This document shows, one piece after another, positions 1 through 11,725 of a stretch of DNA of 64,000 nucleotides. The notes under the pieces were generated by a model. The model was not told the origin of the DNA and searched no databases. It saw only the letters and a list, made by a program, of their open reading frames with translations. The position numbers were made by a program, and so were the translations under genes. Where the stretch lies: assembly GCA_026874595.1 (NCBI GenBank), contig CM049315.1, positions 38,768,164 through 38,832,163 of the forward strand. The letters run 5' to 3'. The first letter of the stretch is position 1, and every line of letters begins with the position of its first letter. The DNA comes from Sipunculus nudus (lineage: Eukaryota; Annelida; Sipuncula; Golfingiida; Sipunculidae).

Positions 1-70
1 TTAAAAGATGTTCTGTTGAAACATTTATGCAACATATTGAAAATAATTTTAAAATGTTTTGTGCTACCTG

Positions 71-673
71 GGTTACGTAAGGGGTGTCGCCGTCAGTAAC
101 AGCGCTGTCTACGTTCTCTCACTGAGCGGTAAGACTGTAGCAGTCCATACCGGAGGTCAGGTACACGTCAACAACCTGCGGCCACAGGTACAGAAGCCCT
201 GGGACATGGATACAGACGGCGAGAGTCTCCTGATTGTTCATTACAAACAAACTTTACTCCGGTACTCCTACCAAGGTGAGTTGTTACAACGGTTCCAGTC
301 ACCTGGCATTGAATTTGTGACGTGCGCTGTACACCCTGACACCGGCACGGTGTATCTGGTCACAGATATAACAGACAACATGGTCCACATGCTCAGACAG
401 GACGGGGGACGTGTCAGGTCGCTCGGTGGGCGTGGTCGGGATGATGGACAGTTTACTCATCCGCATGGTACAACAATGCTTCCTAACGGGAACATCCTTG
501 TAGCGGACTACAGCCTTCACAGAGTGTCAGAGTTTACGTTTGACGGCATCTTTATCCGTCACCTACTGACCAGAGAAGACGGATTGTTAGGTCCATTATG
601 TATCTGTGTTTCTCCTCCCTACCTCTGGGTGGGTTGTTTTAGAAGTCTGTGTTTGTACAAGTACGTGCAGTAA
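71..673 (+). pseudogene. 5'-truncated TRIM-NHL gene copy 1 (C-terminal NHL part only)
   Basis: The frame is open from the homology start (GGT at 71-73) to the TAA at 671-673. It matches residues 424-623 of the two full-length copies, that is, most of the NHL-repeat propeller region. RING, B-boxes and coiled coil are absent. The sequence just upstream (1-70) is unrelated to the full gene, contains no AG acceptor at the junction and gives no ATG in frame, so a spliced exon is unlikely. There are no internal stops. It differs from copies 2 and 3 by about ten scattered residues, for example KPW for VPW and CFRS for CFGS. It is best read as a partial copy at the left edge of the array. An alternative is the 3' end of a chimeric gene that starts outside the window. 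Confidence 0.8.
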
Positions 674-1737
674 AGCAGCTTCATGCTACATGTCTATTTC
701 AAATACGTCTCGGTGTATATAACTTCGCTTTTTATACCAAACCTGGCTTTATTCTTTACCATTATCGCCACATGATCGATTGATACGGTATTATAAAGAA
801 CAGTTAAGTATAACGTGTATAAATGTCTCCCTGGTTGTTATTAATATCTGAAGAAATTCACCGTCCCTTGTACTTTGTTTATGCATGTAGTTCTTTATTC
901 TTTGTTTTTTTCCGTAGTGAATGATTGGCTGCATAGAATTTTAGGATATTCTGGTACTTTTCTGTTGTACTATAAACAAGATAATCGGTTTCGTTTTTAT
1001 CATATTTGTCAGATTCCTGGCTAAATGTGCTTTTAAAATTTGATTTAAATAATTATAGTTCATGTATATCATCTCTTATCTGTATACTAATTAGTATTAT
1101 TATGTCATCTACTTGTTTGTATCATACAAAAAGCTAATTTTATATAACAGAAATTTACTGCTAAAAGGGTTATCGTTAGTGCTAAAAACATTCCTCATAT
1201 TAAAAATCTGAACATTGAACCGATATTCTATATTTTAAATAATTAACTGTTTAATGGGTCATGTTGGAAAGAGATATTTTGTTATGAACACGTGTAACCC
1301 TATATAAGTACATGTAATCTTCATCTTTCGGTATGTTATGGTTATTCCTGACTCTCTGCTTGAAGTGTTGTACTATGTATGGAAGCGGATGACCAGTAAA
1401 ACAGAAGTTCACAGGAATATGATGGTTTGTATTTTTTTTAATTTGTTGGTTAACAATATTAACAAATTTTTAGAATACACATTAATTTTTGTGAGAAATA
1501 AGAACTTTACAGAAATATTATACTTTTCTTTTCGTCTGACTGAATTTAAAGATAGTGAGACTTAATATCTCCGTTTGGAAAATTTACAATATTCAGCCCA
1601 TGAGTTTTTCGGTATCTACAGTCTGTTTAGTCATCTGCTGCCATCTTGTGGCCAGTTGATGTACTAATCGGACACTGCATTGTGTTCTTCAGAATTCAAC
1701 ATTTCACCTTTGCTGTCAAGAAGAACACCATTCAAAC

Positions 1738-1806
1738 AAGATCACGAAGCTGTCATTTGGTACAGATATAAAGTAGAAAAACGGACGGCCTTATGTTTTG
1801 ATGACA
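1738..1806 (+). pseudogene. Remnant of the CENP-B-type helix-turn-helix fragment, unit 1
   Basis: This stretch matches the start of the fragment at 28633 in unit 2, but the ATG is ATC, an in-frame TAG replaces a lysine codon, and the homology stops at about 1806. There it joins sequence that lies near 30640 in unit 2, so a deletion of about 1.9 kb removed the rest. Confidence 0.5.
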
Positions 1807-2264
1807 TGTTCCGGATCAACACCAAAAGCTAATCGATTCTTTATTGACCCACTCCCGACATCCTCTCGTATTGCTTCCAAGTCAGTAGTTGAGGCTTGCT
1901 TATTTGCTTTGAATATTCATGAGATATTCATGAGATAGAATCTCATACTGCATATGTCTCTTTAAGCATTGGTCACTTTTACACCCGACTTTGGTTTTCA
2001 AGTGTCCAATAGTTAGATCCTTAAGACTATCTGTTGACCGTCAGTGTGTATGCCAATCTATCCACCCAAACTTTTTCACAGCCCGTGATCGAAAACAAAA
2101 TGATTGTTGGTCAGTTGTTACGTCATAGGCAGTAACAGATCTGCCCTCAGTCCCTGCCAACAACAGGAATTAACCCTCTCAGACGTGCAGCTTACCACTT
2201 CTGAGTTATCTTCATACAGTGATGTGCTATTCATATAAAAAATCCGGTTAGTCTAGAGGACCTT

Positions 2265-2510
2265 ATGTTCGAGAATTTATATAACTCGTTGAGAAAAATA
2301 ACATCTACCAATAGAAAATACGAGCATGTGCGAGTATCGTACGATTTAACACGAGTATTATATGTGACAGGAACGAGTGCAGCCAGCTACGACCGGTACC
2401 AAGTTGAGTACGAGCTTGGACAATTATTTCGAACTAGTACGAGTTCAGTACGACTCAAGGGTGGGAACTTCGTGGATTGCGTTAATTCGTTATCTTGGCT
2501 GGTGCAATAA
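2265..2510 (+). other. Unrecognised 81-codon ORF rich in TACGAG-type heptamers, unit 1
   Basis: An ATG-initiated frame matches the C-terminal 81 residues of the longer ORF at 31177-31575, with four differences. I recognise no protein family. The DNA is unusual: many short GTACGA, ACGAGT and TACGAG motifs recur on both strands between 2320 and 2465. The corresponding stretch of unit 3 (60150-60370) is disrupted by indels, which argues against a conserved coding function. The ORF may be a by-product of a repetitive, possibly regulatory, DNA segment. Confidence 0.25.
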
Positions 2511-3583
2511 TCATTGAAAGAAGGTTATGCCTGTGGATACTACAGCAATAACGTTTCTCAAAAAAGCATTACATGGAATAACTCAGTCAGAGGGACCTTT
2601 CCCAAAGTTTATATGAGCTTATTACGAGTTTGCGGAGTTGGCTGTGAGTCTGCTACAAGGCACTGAGCTATTTAGACTTTCCTAGTACATGTATTTCAAG
2701 TAGTCCAACTCGGCGAAAATCGCGAATAGTTTATTTTATACTTTGGAAACAAAATTATGAGATGATGGTTGCTAACTGTGTGTGAACAATCTTGAACTAT
2801 TTTATATCGAGTCCGTTGTAGTGCTGCCATCTACTGACTGTTGGATGTACTATTCCTATCTTAGCGAATCCATGTTTGCTTATCCAGGGACTGATCCATA
2901 CGGAGCCCGTGAAGGGACGTGTGCTATATTTATTTTTGGTAAATATCGAGTTCCCTGGCGATCTTTTCGCGTTCCCTCTCGAATTTTTTTCGCGCCCCCT
3001 GGCGATCATTTTCGAATTATTTCGCGATCTTTTCGATCTTATATATACAAGCATCGTTGTGTTACCCTGACATCGAGCGTATACCTAATTTGAGTGTTAT
3101 GGTGTTATATTAGTCAGATGTCAATAAAATATTAAAAACAAAAATCTTTTCGGCTAGGCTGGTTCCCTGTTCCCCTATATCTGGTACACATGTAAATAAA
3201 TGGACGCGGAAACCAGTACAACTGTTTACTATGACTTTAACACCACTGCGCTCTAAAGATATACGCTCGATGTCACGTTAATACAACATTGCTTGTATAA
3301 GATTAGATTTGTTAAATGATAAAATATGCAGATGACACAGTGACCTAAGGACTCATTTCTGATGACAATTAATTGCCTTATAGACAAGAGATATTATATA
3401 TGACTGAATGTTGTTACAATCATAATTTTTTTTTCAATTATGAAAAAAAAACACATGGAGTTTTATTCGATTTTAGGAAAGGATGTAATGTAATAATTAA
3501 AGTGTGTATCAACAATTTTGGAGTTAAGATTGTCATTATTACATGTTTCGCTACAGTTATTCAGGATGGTCTCAAGTGGTCTG

Positions 3584-3692
<109 letters not shown>

Positions 3693-3828
3693 ATGGCTTA
3701 AGTGTTTTCATTAATATTTTATATCTCTTTATTTTACCTGGCATTAAATTAATATTAGGCTAGAATCTATCAAACACTTAAAATACTGGACTCAGTTCAT
3801 CTTGGAAAATTGATAGTTCCACTGTCAA

Positions 3829-3831
<3 letters not shown>

Positions 3832-3921
<90 letters not shown>
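3832..3921. repeat. (AT)n microsatellite in element D
   Basis: About 90 bp of AT repeats with one GT interruption, ending in ACACACC. The unit 2 counterpart at 32845-32885 is about half as long. Confidence 0.95.
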
Positions 3922-3926
<5 letters not shown>

Positions 3927-4429
3927 CTTTATATGCCATATGCCCACATATCTGCTATTTATTATGAGGGGTCCTCGGCCACCCGGAGATATGGGCAAAC
4001 CGGTGTTTAAGATAGTAGCATCATCAAACTTAATTGAACCAATTGATCTGGAAAACTTAAACATAAGAAATAATCTGAATGTCTTAAAATTATTAGATGT
4101 GCATTGCATAAAAATGACGCCTTCTTTGTTGGTACATGGTCTTATGGTTTTATTACAGAAACACGATATATCACATATCCCGATATATTTAAAAATAATG
4201 TCATCTTAAAATACATACATAAATATTCAGGAATTTTTATAATATATTTATCATCTTTCTTTCAAATATTTCTTCATTAAAATGCGGAAAAGTTAACAAA
4301 TGATTCTCTATATTACAAATTCGCGGCAACTGTTCTAATAAATAAAATGTAAAGCTTTATTATTAATGGATGGTTAGTGAAAAATTTCACTCTGAAGATA
4401 GTGTAAGAGCCTAAAATAGACTTTTTTTG

Positions 4430-4838
4430 GTGGTGTTAACCGCATCCATTTTTTAATGCTGATTTATCTAATTCTTAACCTAAGTATGTACATCTGCAGA
4501 GTTTCTATTTCGGTTTGGGACTACCTGACAGGGCGGTAGCACTCGCTTCCTATCATTTTTTTGTATCCTGGCTACACCCAGGCCCTGTGTCTACCGCACA
4601 TGCGGGTCCTGGGTGTGTAATCATCCCCATTGCTGGGTCATAACACCGAGGAACCCCCAAAGACGCACTCGTTTGTGAGTTATACACGGCTGTGGAGCAC
4701 AGCCTCCCCATTAAGCCTGCACAGCGCTCACCCTGGGTGGGGGCCGACTATGAAAAACCTCACCGCCTCGGCTGAGATTCGAATCCACTATCTCCCGGCT
4801 TTGAGTCCTATGCTCTACCTCTGAGCAACAGAAGCCGA
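4430..4838 (-). mobile_element. tRNA-derived SINE, unit 1
   Basis: Read on the minus strand from about 4838, the sequence has a tRNA-like head. The A-box-like segment is GCTCAGAGGTAGAGCATAG and the B-box-like segment is GGATTCGAATCTC. A body of about 300 bp follows that is shared with copies at 33395-33818 and 62308-62693. The tRNA arms do not pair well enough for a functional tRNA, and the head continues directly into repeat sequence. It lies inside element D, so it was carried when the unit duplicated. The parental tRNA cannot be named with confidence. Confidence 0.7.
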
Positions 4839-5644
4839 ATTAAAATTTCAAAGCAACTGTTCTAAAAAATAAAATGTAAAGCTTTATGATTAATTGATGG
4901 TTTATTAAACATTTCTCCCCGAAGATGGTGTAAGAGCTTAAAACAGACTTAATGGGAAGATTTTGCTCGCCGGCCCTGCTTCGGGGGTTCGACCCAGCTA
5001 TGGGGATGATTTCCCACTCAGGGCTAGCAGGTGCAGTGGTCACCGGGCCTGGTTACCGCCAGGAAAAAACAGAGAAAGCGTGCGATACTGCCATGTCACG
5101 TAATCCGAAAGTGGAATGGAATTATGCAAAAATGGAGGCGGTTACCTCAACCATACATACAAAAAAAAATTAACAAAAGAAAAATTTTAAATGTCCAAAG
5201 TAAAGTTGCAATTGTCATACTCGAAAGGAGCCAGTACAAAAATCCAGGAAAATGTCCACCTTGTTCGTACTAATTTAAAAGTCAAGTAACAGGATGCAGA
5301 TAATCAAAATAAGCAGTTTTTAATCTCATTCTCTAAAGGTTGGTGCTATAATTAATTTGTTTACCGATTATATTGATGAATCTGTTGGTCCTCCCAGGGC
5401 ACACTTGTGGTTTTCTATTCACTGATGCGGGGTCGGCAAATAAGTTAAATATTTCAGTTTCTTAATGAAGGACTGCATTTACAAAAAATACATTAATGAG
5501 ACAAGGTGGGTATAAAAATTACCCTGGGAAAATGACCTTCTGGACACTGGAATATCTGCATACCAGTGTTTTATATCAGAAGAAGAAGAACAGATGTGGC
5601 CTGAGGCCCTCTGTGGAACTACCAAAAAAATTATGGGACTGTTA

Positions 5645-5890
5645 CAACTGATAATGTAATAATCATCTTATAATGTAACATTAATCGATAATGTATCAAG
5701 AAATTAACCTATAATGTAATACAACTTATAACGTAATAACAAAATAAACTGAAAATTAAATACCAACCGATAACGTAATAAAGAAATGACGGATAAAGTA
5801 ACACTTAACAATTTTGTAATGCGAAATCAACCGGTAATATAACAAAGTTCCCTAGCCGTTAACGTAAAACAAAATTAATTGGTAAAGTAA
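5645..5890. repeat. Degenerate minisatellite with GATAAYGTAATA core, unit 1
   Basis: About ten imperfect copies of a unit of about 20-25 bp with variants of GATAATGTAATA and GATAACGTAATA. The same array is at 34621-34870 in unit 2. No coding potential was seen. Confidence 0.7.
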
Positions 5891-6620
5891 AAGCACGTCA
5901 ACGACCAATTCAAACCTGACCAAATAGGACCTTCCGCATGCTTCATGGACATTACATTTTTTTTTAAGCTCAGTTGACCATAGGTCATCAGAGCATTGGT
6001 GATCACCCCTTGTACGTCCGAGCAAAACTCGGTCTCTTTCGCGTTGCACTTTTTATATATTGTATTATGATTATAAAGCACAACTTAATTAGGACATCAT
6101 AAGTTCAGAAAATTCACAGGCCCTTGAAATCACCATAAAGACATGTCTAAATTACCCCTATTTAGCCTTATGCTACACATAGTAAGGTATGAAACGACTG
6201 AGTGACCTGCTGTATAAACTCTCCATTTCTATCCTACCGACAGCATGGCATGAACTTATCTCTTGCATGCACATTGAACTGAACAAAATGATTCCGTCTG
6301 ACACAAACCTAACTCGCTTTACGTTTCCTGGCCGCGTATAATTAGCTGTTTAATCAGACTGAGCGGGCAGTGTTTGGCGGTCTTCCTCTTCATGCAAGTC
6401 CTCGAGGCCCATTGTGGAATATACAAACCAGACTCCTATACATCGTTGGTCGGTTAATGGGCCTGACTCATCTCAAAATGGGTCTAAACCAATAAATGAC
6501 GTGACAATATTATTAATTTTCAGTAAAATAACATATGGGCCTGTTCCTGTTTGACATTGTTGATCCTTTATTGGGTCTGACCCATCTTAAGATGGACTGG
6601 ATTAAAAAGATGGCAAGCTT

Positions 6621-6623
6621 ATA

Positions 6624-6711
<88 letters not shown>
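6621..6711. repeat. (AT)n microsatellite in element D
   Basis: About 90 bp of AT repeats. The orthologous tract in unit 2 (about 35581-35605) is only about 25 bp. Confidence 0.95.
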
Positions 6712-6714
<3 letters not shown>

Positions 6715-6871
6715 AGTAGAGTTACCCTTCGTTGTAAAGTGCCAGAGCGGTAACTCTGAAGAAAACACGTGGAATCTCATGTTCATCATTAACATCAACA
6801 TATTGCAACACGTTTGAACATTTTGTACCGCTATAATTTTCAAAGCACGCCGTTAGCTTCATTCTCTCCAC

Positions 6872-6919
6872 ATTCACCTGATGATCGGGTTGCATCCCGT
6901 GAAACAGACTGTTGTGAAT
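6872..6919 (+). ncRNA. Type I hammerhead-ribozyme-like motif, catalytic core intact
   Basis: Stem I arms ATTCAC (6872-6877) and GTGAAT (6914-6919) are perfectly complementary. They enclose CTGATGA (6878-6884), a 4-bp CGGG/CCCG stem II with a six-base loop, GAAA (6901-6904), and a 2-bp stem III (AC...GT). The predicted cleavage position is after T6913. This matches the hammerhead core layout, with both ends in stem I and a minimal stem III, as known in Penelope-like elements and animal retrozymes. One weakness is a U-U mismatch where the first stem II pair is normally G-C. An (AT)n tract begins 25 bp downstream. Activity is not shown. Confidence 0.6.
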
Positions 6920-6943
6920 TTACAGTGTTGTTTTTCTTCAGAG

Positions 6944-6994
<51 letters not shown>
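6944..6994. repeat. (AT)n tract following the hammerhead motif
   Basis: About 50 bp of AT repeats directly follow the hammerhead unit (TGTTGTTTTTCTTCAGAG then AT). The same order of hammerhead motif then AT tract recurs at 36591-36741 and 38287-38405, and in reverse at 35781-35905. Confidence 0.9.
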
Positions 6995-6998
<4 letters not shown>

Positions 6999-7916
6999 CG
7001 TATTATATTAACAGGCTATGAAAATTATAGCGGTACCAAATCTTCAAACGTGTTGCAATATGTTGATGTTAATGGTGAACATGACATTTCACGTGTATAA
7101 ACTTGCAATGTATGCTTTTAATTGTGATGCTCGGGGTTAAATAATCGATGTTTTGAAGTCTTATATTAAACTTCGCTTGCATTCTACTGTCTAATGTGGT
7201 CTTTACGACAAAAAAGACTTCAGAGGTAAAGCACAGATCGTGAGTTCGTGTACCGGTATCAGCAGAGGAGCCATGGATTTTCATGGTCGACACCATATCA
7301 TTTCTCACGCTCCTACAGCTAACAGGAAGGCCGTGCCTCACTCAAAAAAATTATATATGGGTGTCCTCAGTGTTATGACCAAACAAAGTATAAAAACAAA
7401 AGGACTTTCCTTTTAGATGTAATTGGATGCTATCTTGATGGAGTAAATCACTCCTGCAGCTGTTCATTAATATCCACAAATTATAAGTGAGAAAGTAATA
7501 AACTGTGAATAAACAAAGAGAAAAAAAAAAAAAAATTTGATATTCTAATTGCTTATAAATAAAAAAGAAGTATGCAAAATGAAAATTAAAAACGAATACA
7601 TGGGGAATAGAAAGAAGCATGGCAGAAAGTCTAATCTCTCTTATACAAGTATCGCTTTGTTAACCTGACATTGACTGTATATCTCGGATGTTGAACATGG
7701 GGGTGTTAAAGACACAGAACGAGACACAGTTAACTGTTGTACAGGTTCCCGCGTTCATTTTTTCGTATGCTAGATGCTGTATGCTAGATATGGAGGACCA
7801 CGAAACCAGCCTATTGTGATCATTTGTCAGATTGCGCGGGAACGCGAATAGATCGCAAGGGAACGCAAAAAGATAGAGAGGGAACGCGAAATGATCGTGA
7901 GTGAACGCGATCTTTA

Positions 7917-7934
7917 CCCCCCCCCCCCCCCCCC
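7917..7934. repeat. Poly-C run in the right arm of element D
   Basis: Eighteen consecutive C. Unit 2 has only six at the same place (near 37664), so the run changed length after duplication. Confidence 0.9.
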
Positions 7935-7983
7935 AAAAAAAAAAATATAGCACACATGTCCCTTCACGGGCTCCGTGGATCCA

Positions 7984-9054
7984 TATCAAATTTAGGTCGT
8001 CATTTATGCCCAATTAGTATAATTTCTAACAGTTGTACCAAAATATCTGTTTTTCCAATGAAAACATATATGAAATTGTCGCTGTTTGTATAATTTCCCT
8101 GGCCTTAACCTATTGGATTATGATTTTTTTTAGATTAATATAAGGTTTATTAAACACAGACTGCATATTTTGTACCGATTCTGACTAATAAAACCGAGTA
8201 GACAGAGGTATCGTGATTCAAAACACATGTGACAAACCATACTATTGGAATGTAGGTTCACAATTTCGTTGTACTTGACCCCGTGACCCCCCCCCCCCCC
8301 CCCCCCCCCCCGTGCAACTGTACCAGTAGGTGCGGCATTGTAGCCTGGAAACGGTGAAGATATTCACATTTCACATATTTCTATCTTATTCTGCTGCCAT
8401 CTGGTGTCTGGGGATTGGACTAATCTTGTTCTCGGCAACCACTATTAATTATCTCTTAATACTCATTAGTGGGTTGGCGAATATGATAAAATAATAGTTT
8501 GTTTTATTCAAATTGATTTAAACGTTTACTTTTAGAAATCAATTTAAAGTTCATGCTTCTAAAGGAACCTGCATTGTGATTGGACAATGATCAGCCTACT
8601 TGGGGGAGTTTGGGTCCTGATGAACTTTAACCAGCACTGATGACTAAAATGAAATTATTTAATGGTTCAAATCGTATGAACTGACAGCCTAGTTTGAATA
8701 TACTAGTATTTATTGACATTTGCTTTCGAAAAAATTATTCCATTTGTACAGTGGTCAGCATACGACTACTAGGGGGCACTGGGGTCTATAAGAGAGTTGG
8801 GGTCTATAAGAGAATATGGGCCGGATAAATGAAGGCAAACACTCGTTGGGGACCATATATACACAATCAACCTAGGAATATGGGCCAATAAGTGAATGAC
8901 AACACGCGTTGTAAGGTACCCCACATTAAGGACCGCCAAAATAGCGGAAGCCTGCATTTGGAAAATACATCTTTCTATATATATATTTTTTTAAATGTTG
9001 ATAGAAATGTTTATTATTATGAAGATCATGTTAAAGAAATGTTTCACCAATGAT
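7984..9054. other. Inter-element spacer, no gene seen
   Basis: This stretch holds a 25-base poly-C run (8287-8311) and sequence collinear with unit 3 (60860-62110) and partly with unit 2 (37712-38280). I see no coding or RNA signal beyond short random ORFs. Confidence 0.6.
8287..8311. repeat. Poly-C run (25 bases)
   Basis: An uninterrupted 25-base C homopolymer. Unit 2 lacks it because its sequence diverges at this point. On the minus strand it is a G25 run with strong quadruplex potential. Confidence 0.9.
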
Positions 9055-9147
9055 CTTCGGTACGGTGGCTGATTTAGGACACAGAAAAAAAAATATTTAT
9101 CTCGTGATCTCGAGATAACATCTCGAGATCTCGACATAGAATTTCGC

Positions 9148-9429
9148 GAAAAAAAATTTTAGGAAGCAAAAAAAAAAAAATTTAAGAATAAAAAAAAATA
9201 TTTTAGGAAGCAAAAAATAAAAAATTTAGGAAACATAAAATAAAATTTTATGAAGCAAAAAAAAAATTGTTTAGGAAGCAAAAAAAAAAAATTTTAGGAA
9301 GCAAAAAAAAAATTTAGGAAGCATAAAAAAAATTTTATGAAGCAAAAAAAAAAAATTTTAGGAAGCAAAAAAAATTTTAGGAAGCAAAAAAAAAAAAAAT
9401 TAGGAAGCAAAAAAAAAATAATTTAGGAA
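9148..9429. repeat. Left-arm subrepeat array of element A
   Basis: About 14 copies of a unit of roughly 19-20 bp, TTTTAGGAAGC followed by a run of A. The array is mirrored in inverted orientation at 10676-10877, so the two could fold into a long imperfect hairpin. Confidence 0.85.
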
Positions 9430-10675
9430 GAAACCCCAGCTGGGAATGGGTCTTATAACGTCACTTTGACGTATAAACATTTTATCTACAGGCTACTTGT
9501 ATACAAGTCACTTGAGCAAGTGTTAACATACAGATAAAAACATGTAACCGAGTTATTGAAAGATCACTAGTTGATATTCGTTAGAGCATGTGAAGCAATG
9601 CAGTATTTGTAATTTACAGAAATCTGTAATCTCTGAATTGAAGCCAGATGTTTCTGCCGGACGTCTTTCTATTACGATCGGTGGCAATTTTTGCACCCCC
9701 CCCCCCCCCGACCCATGTTATAAAAAATCGTGGATATAGACAAAGACACCGCCTTTACCCATGGCATTGGCTCATTTTTCTGAAAGATTAATAGATTATG
9801 TTTACCTAATTATGTTTATGATTACTTTCACTTCTTTAATATGTATATGCAGAGTTAGCCTGTATTACAAAGATTCTATAAATAAGGCAGGTGAATAGCG
9901 ACTTTAAGACCAAAGCAGAGCATTTTGCTGAAGAAAAATCATGATGAGAGGTGATCGAAATTTTAAACCGTTTATTTATGAATATAAAACATTTATGAAG
10001 ATAGGTTGATTAAATTAATCTGAGCCATAGTAAGAGCTATAGTGGATCAAGACTTGGGCTTTAGGGGCTGAAGCAACGCCCCTCCCCTCCCCCCCCCCCC
10101 CTCCCCCAGCGTACCTACCCGAAAACACAGTAATCAGTTTTAGCATATTTTAATTTATGATGGTCTAATACATGTTCCATAAAACGACACACCATTTCAA
10201 TAAAACAAAAGCTGAAAGAAATTGTACTAAAAGCGTGTTTCTATAAGAAGCTCATATTTGTTTGTATTCTTAAAATAATAAGGTACCCACGATGCATGCA
10301 TGCAGACCTAAACATTTCTATTTGAGTGATTTAACAGACATGGCTCCGAATCCGCCGTTCAGGTAGAATGTTTCAGATTCTTTAGGCTTTGACATCTTCC
10401 TTACGGATATGAATATTAAATATTGAATTTATATTGAACTTTTCTTCAACTCGCCTTATCTAAGGGGATATATATACAAACTTGATTGATTTTAAATTAA
10501 TTATATTGTATTACCGTTCAGTTAAACACAGTATACATGGTCTTTGTTTTATAATTGCAATAGTAAGCACTCTTTACGTATACTGTCCCCATAAGGTTGC
10601 TTTGTTTCAATTCAGCTTCGAATGGTTCGTACAAGTGTGACATTTTTTTCTGGAGATCTCGAAAGATAATTTTTT

Positions 10676-10877
10676 GTTTTGCTTCCTAAACATTTTTTTT
10701 TTTTGCTCTCTAAAATTTTTTTTTTGCTTCCTAAAAATTTTTTTTTTGCTTCATAAAATTTTTTTTTTTGCTTCTTAAAATTTTTTTTTTGCTTCCTAAA
10801 AATTTTTTTTTTGCTTCTTGAAATTTTTTTTTTTGCTTCCTAAAATTTTTTTTTTTTGCTTCCTAAAATTTTTTTTT
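10676..10877. repeat. Right-arm subrepeat array of element A (inverted)
   Basis: About ten copies of GCTTCCTAAAA plus a T run, the inverse of the array at 9148-9429. The array ends in GCGAAATTCTATGTCGAGAT, the inverse of the block just left of the first array. Confidence 0.85.
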
Positions 10878-10939
10878 GCGAAATTCTATGTCGAGATCTT
10901 ACGAAGCCCCGTTAGGGACATGAGTAAAAAAATATTTAT

Positions 10940-11166
10940 CTCGTGCGCACGACTTATTAACTTGTGCGCACGACTTATTATTTTGTGCGCACGACTTATC
11001 ATTTCGTGCGCACGACTTATTATTTTGTGCGCACGACTTATTATTTTGTGCGCTCGACTTATTATTTCGTGCGCACGACTTATTATTTCGCGCGCACGAG
11101 ATATTATTTTGTGCGCACGACTTATTATTTCGTGGGTGCAACTTATTATTTCATGCGCACAAGTTT
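10940..11166. repeat. Left GTGCGCAC array of element B
   Basis: About eleven units of roughly 20-21 bp, each with GTGCGCACGACTTATTATTT or a variant. Because GTGCGCAC is its own inverse, both strands show the same core. The array is open in several frames, which explains the repetitive peptide ORFs here. Confidence 0.9.
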
Positions 11167-11333
11167 ATTAGTCATGTGCGGATATTGTGTCAATTGTATA
11201 CGTCAAGACACAGACGTATGGATATTACTCTGTAGCAGTCGACTTAAGTTTCCAAGTATCATAAGAAATGTGGGTATTTGCCTTCATTTGTAGATAAAGT
11301 GGTTATGTGGCTGTGTATTTAGCATTAAAATGG

Positions 11334-11337
<4 letters not shown>

Positions 11338-11402
<65 letters not shown>
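11338..11402. repeat. (AT)n microsatellite in element B
   Basis: About 65 bp of pure AT repeats. Confidence 0.95.
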
Positions 11403-11404
<2 letters not shown>

Positions 11405-11449
11405 GTGTGTGCGTGTGTGTAATTTTACTTTAAATTTAGGTTTCAAATT

Positions 11450-11725
11450 TAAGGAAATTGTAGTTCTCGCTGAGAGGCATAGAGCAATTATGCATGTTTA
11501 CCATTGGATATATAAAAAAGCCTGTCAAAAAAGGAGACAGTTGGGGAACTTGGGGATATTGGATCCTCAGGGTGTAGAAAACCGACCTCACACCTTAAGA
11601 GTATCACGACGGCGTCAGTATTTCTTTAAAAGACTGGACTATCTTTTGGCCAATTGGCATATGCGCATACATATTGATTTGTACCCGGACAAAGAGTGAC
11701 CCACCGAGTTATTTTAGGCTTTTTT
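11450..11725 (+). pseudogene. Possible LINE endonuclease C-terminal fragment
   Basis: One plus-strand frame reads a segment with RLDYLLANWHM followed by IDLYP. With a one-base frame shift it continues as TKSDP. This order resembles the RxDYxLxS ... PGYxSDH tail of apurinic-type LINE endonuclease domains, with the catalytic H replaced by P. The fragment has no start and no neighbouring reverse transcriptase, and it lies in the loop of element B. The resemblance is a visual judgement on a short segment. Confidence 0.35.

Noticed and set aside
4750-4838. Functional tRNA gene on the minus strand
   Set aside because: A/B-box-like segments exist, but the arms do not fold properly and the sequence continues into a repeated SINE body found three times.
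8610-8640. CTGATGA near 8614 and 3358 as further hammerhead cores
   Set aside because: No GAAA box, stem I complementarity or stem II at suitable spacing.
9148-9429. CRISPR-like array
   Set aside because: Units are directly adjacent A-rich subrepeats without unique spacers, in a eukaryotic transposon arm.
10818-11293. Repetitive peptide ORFs (CARLIIS, VRTTYYF, CAQNNKS types), also at 15422-15849
   Set aside because: They arise from the GTGCGCAC subrepeat arrays of element B, whose unit lengths keep several frames open on both strands.
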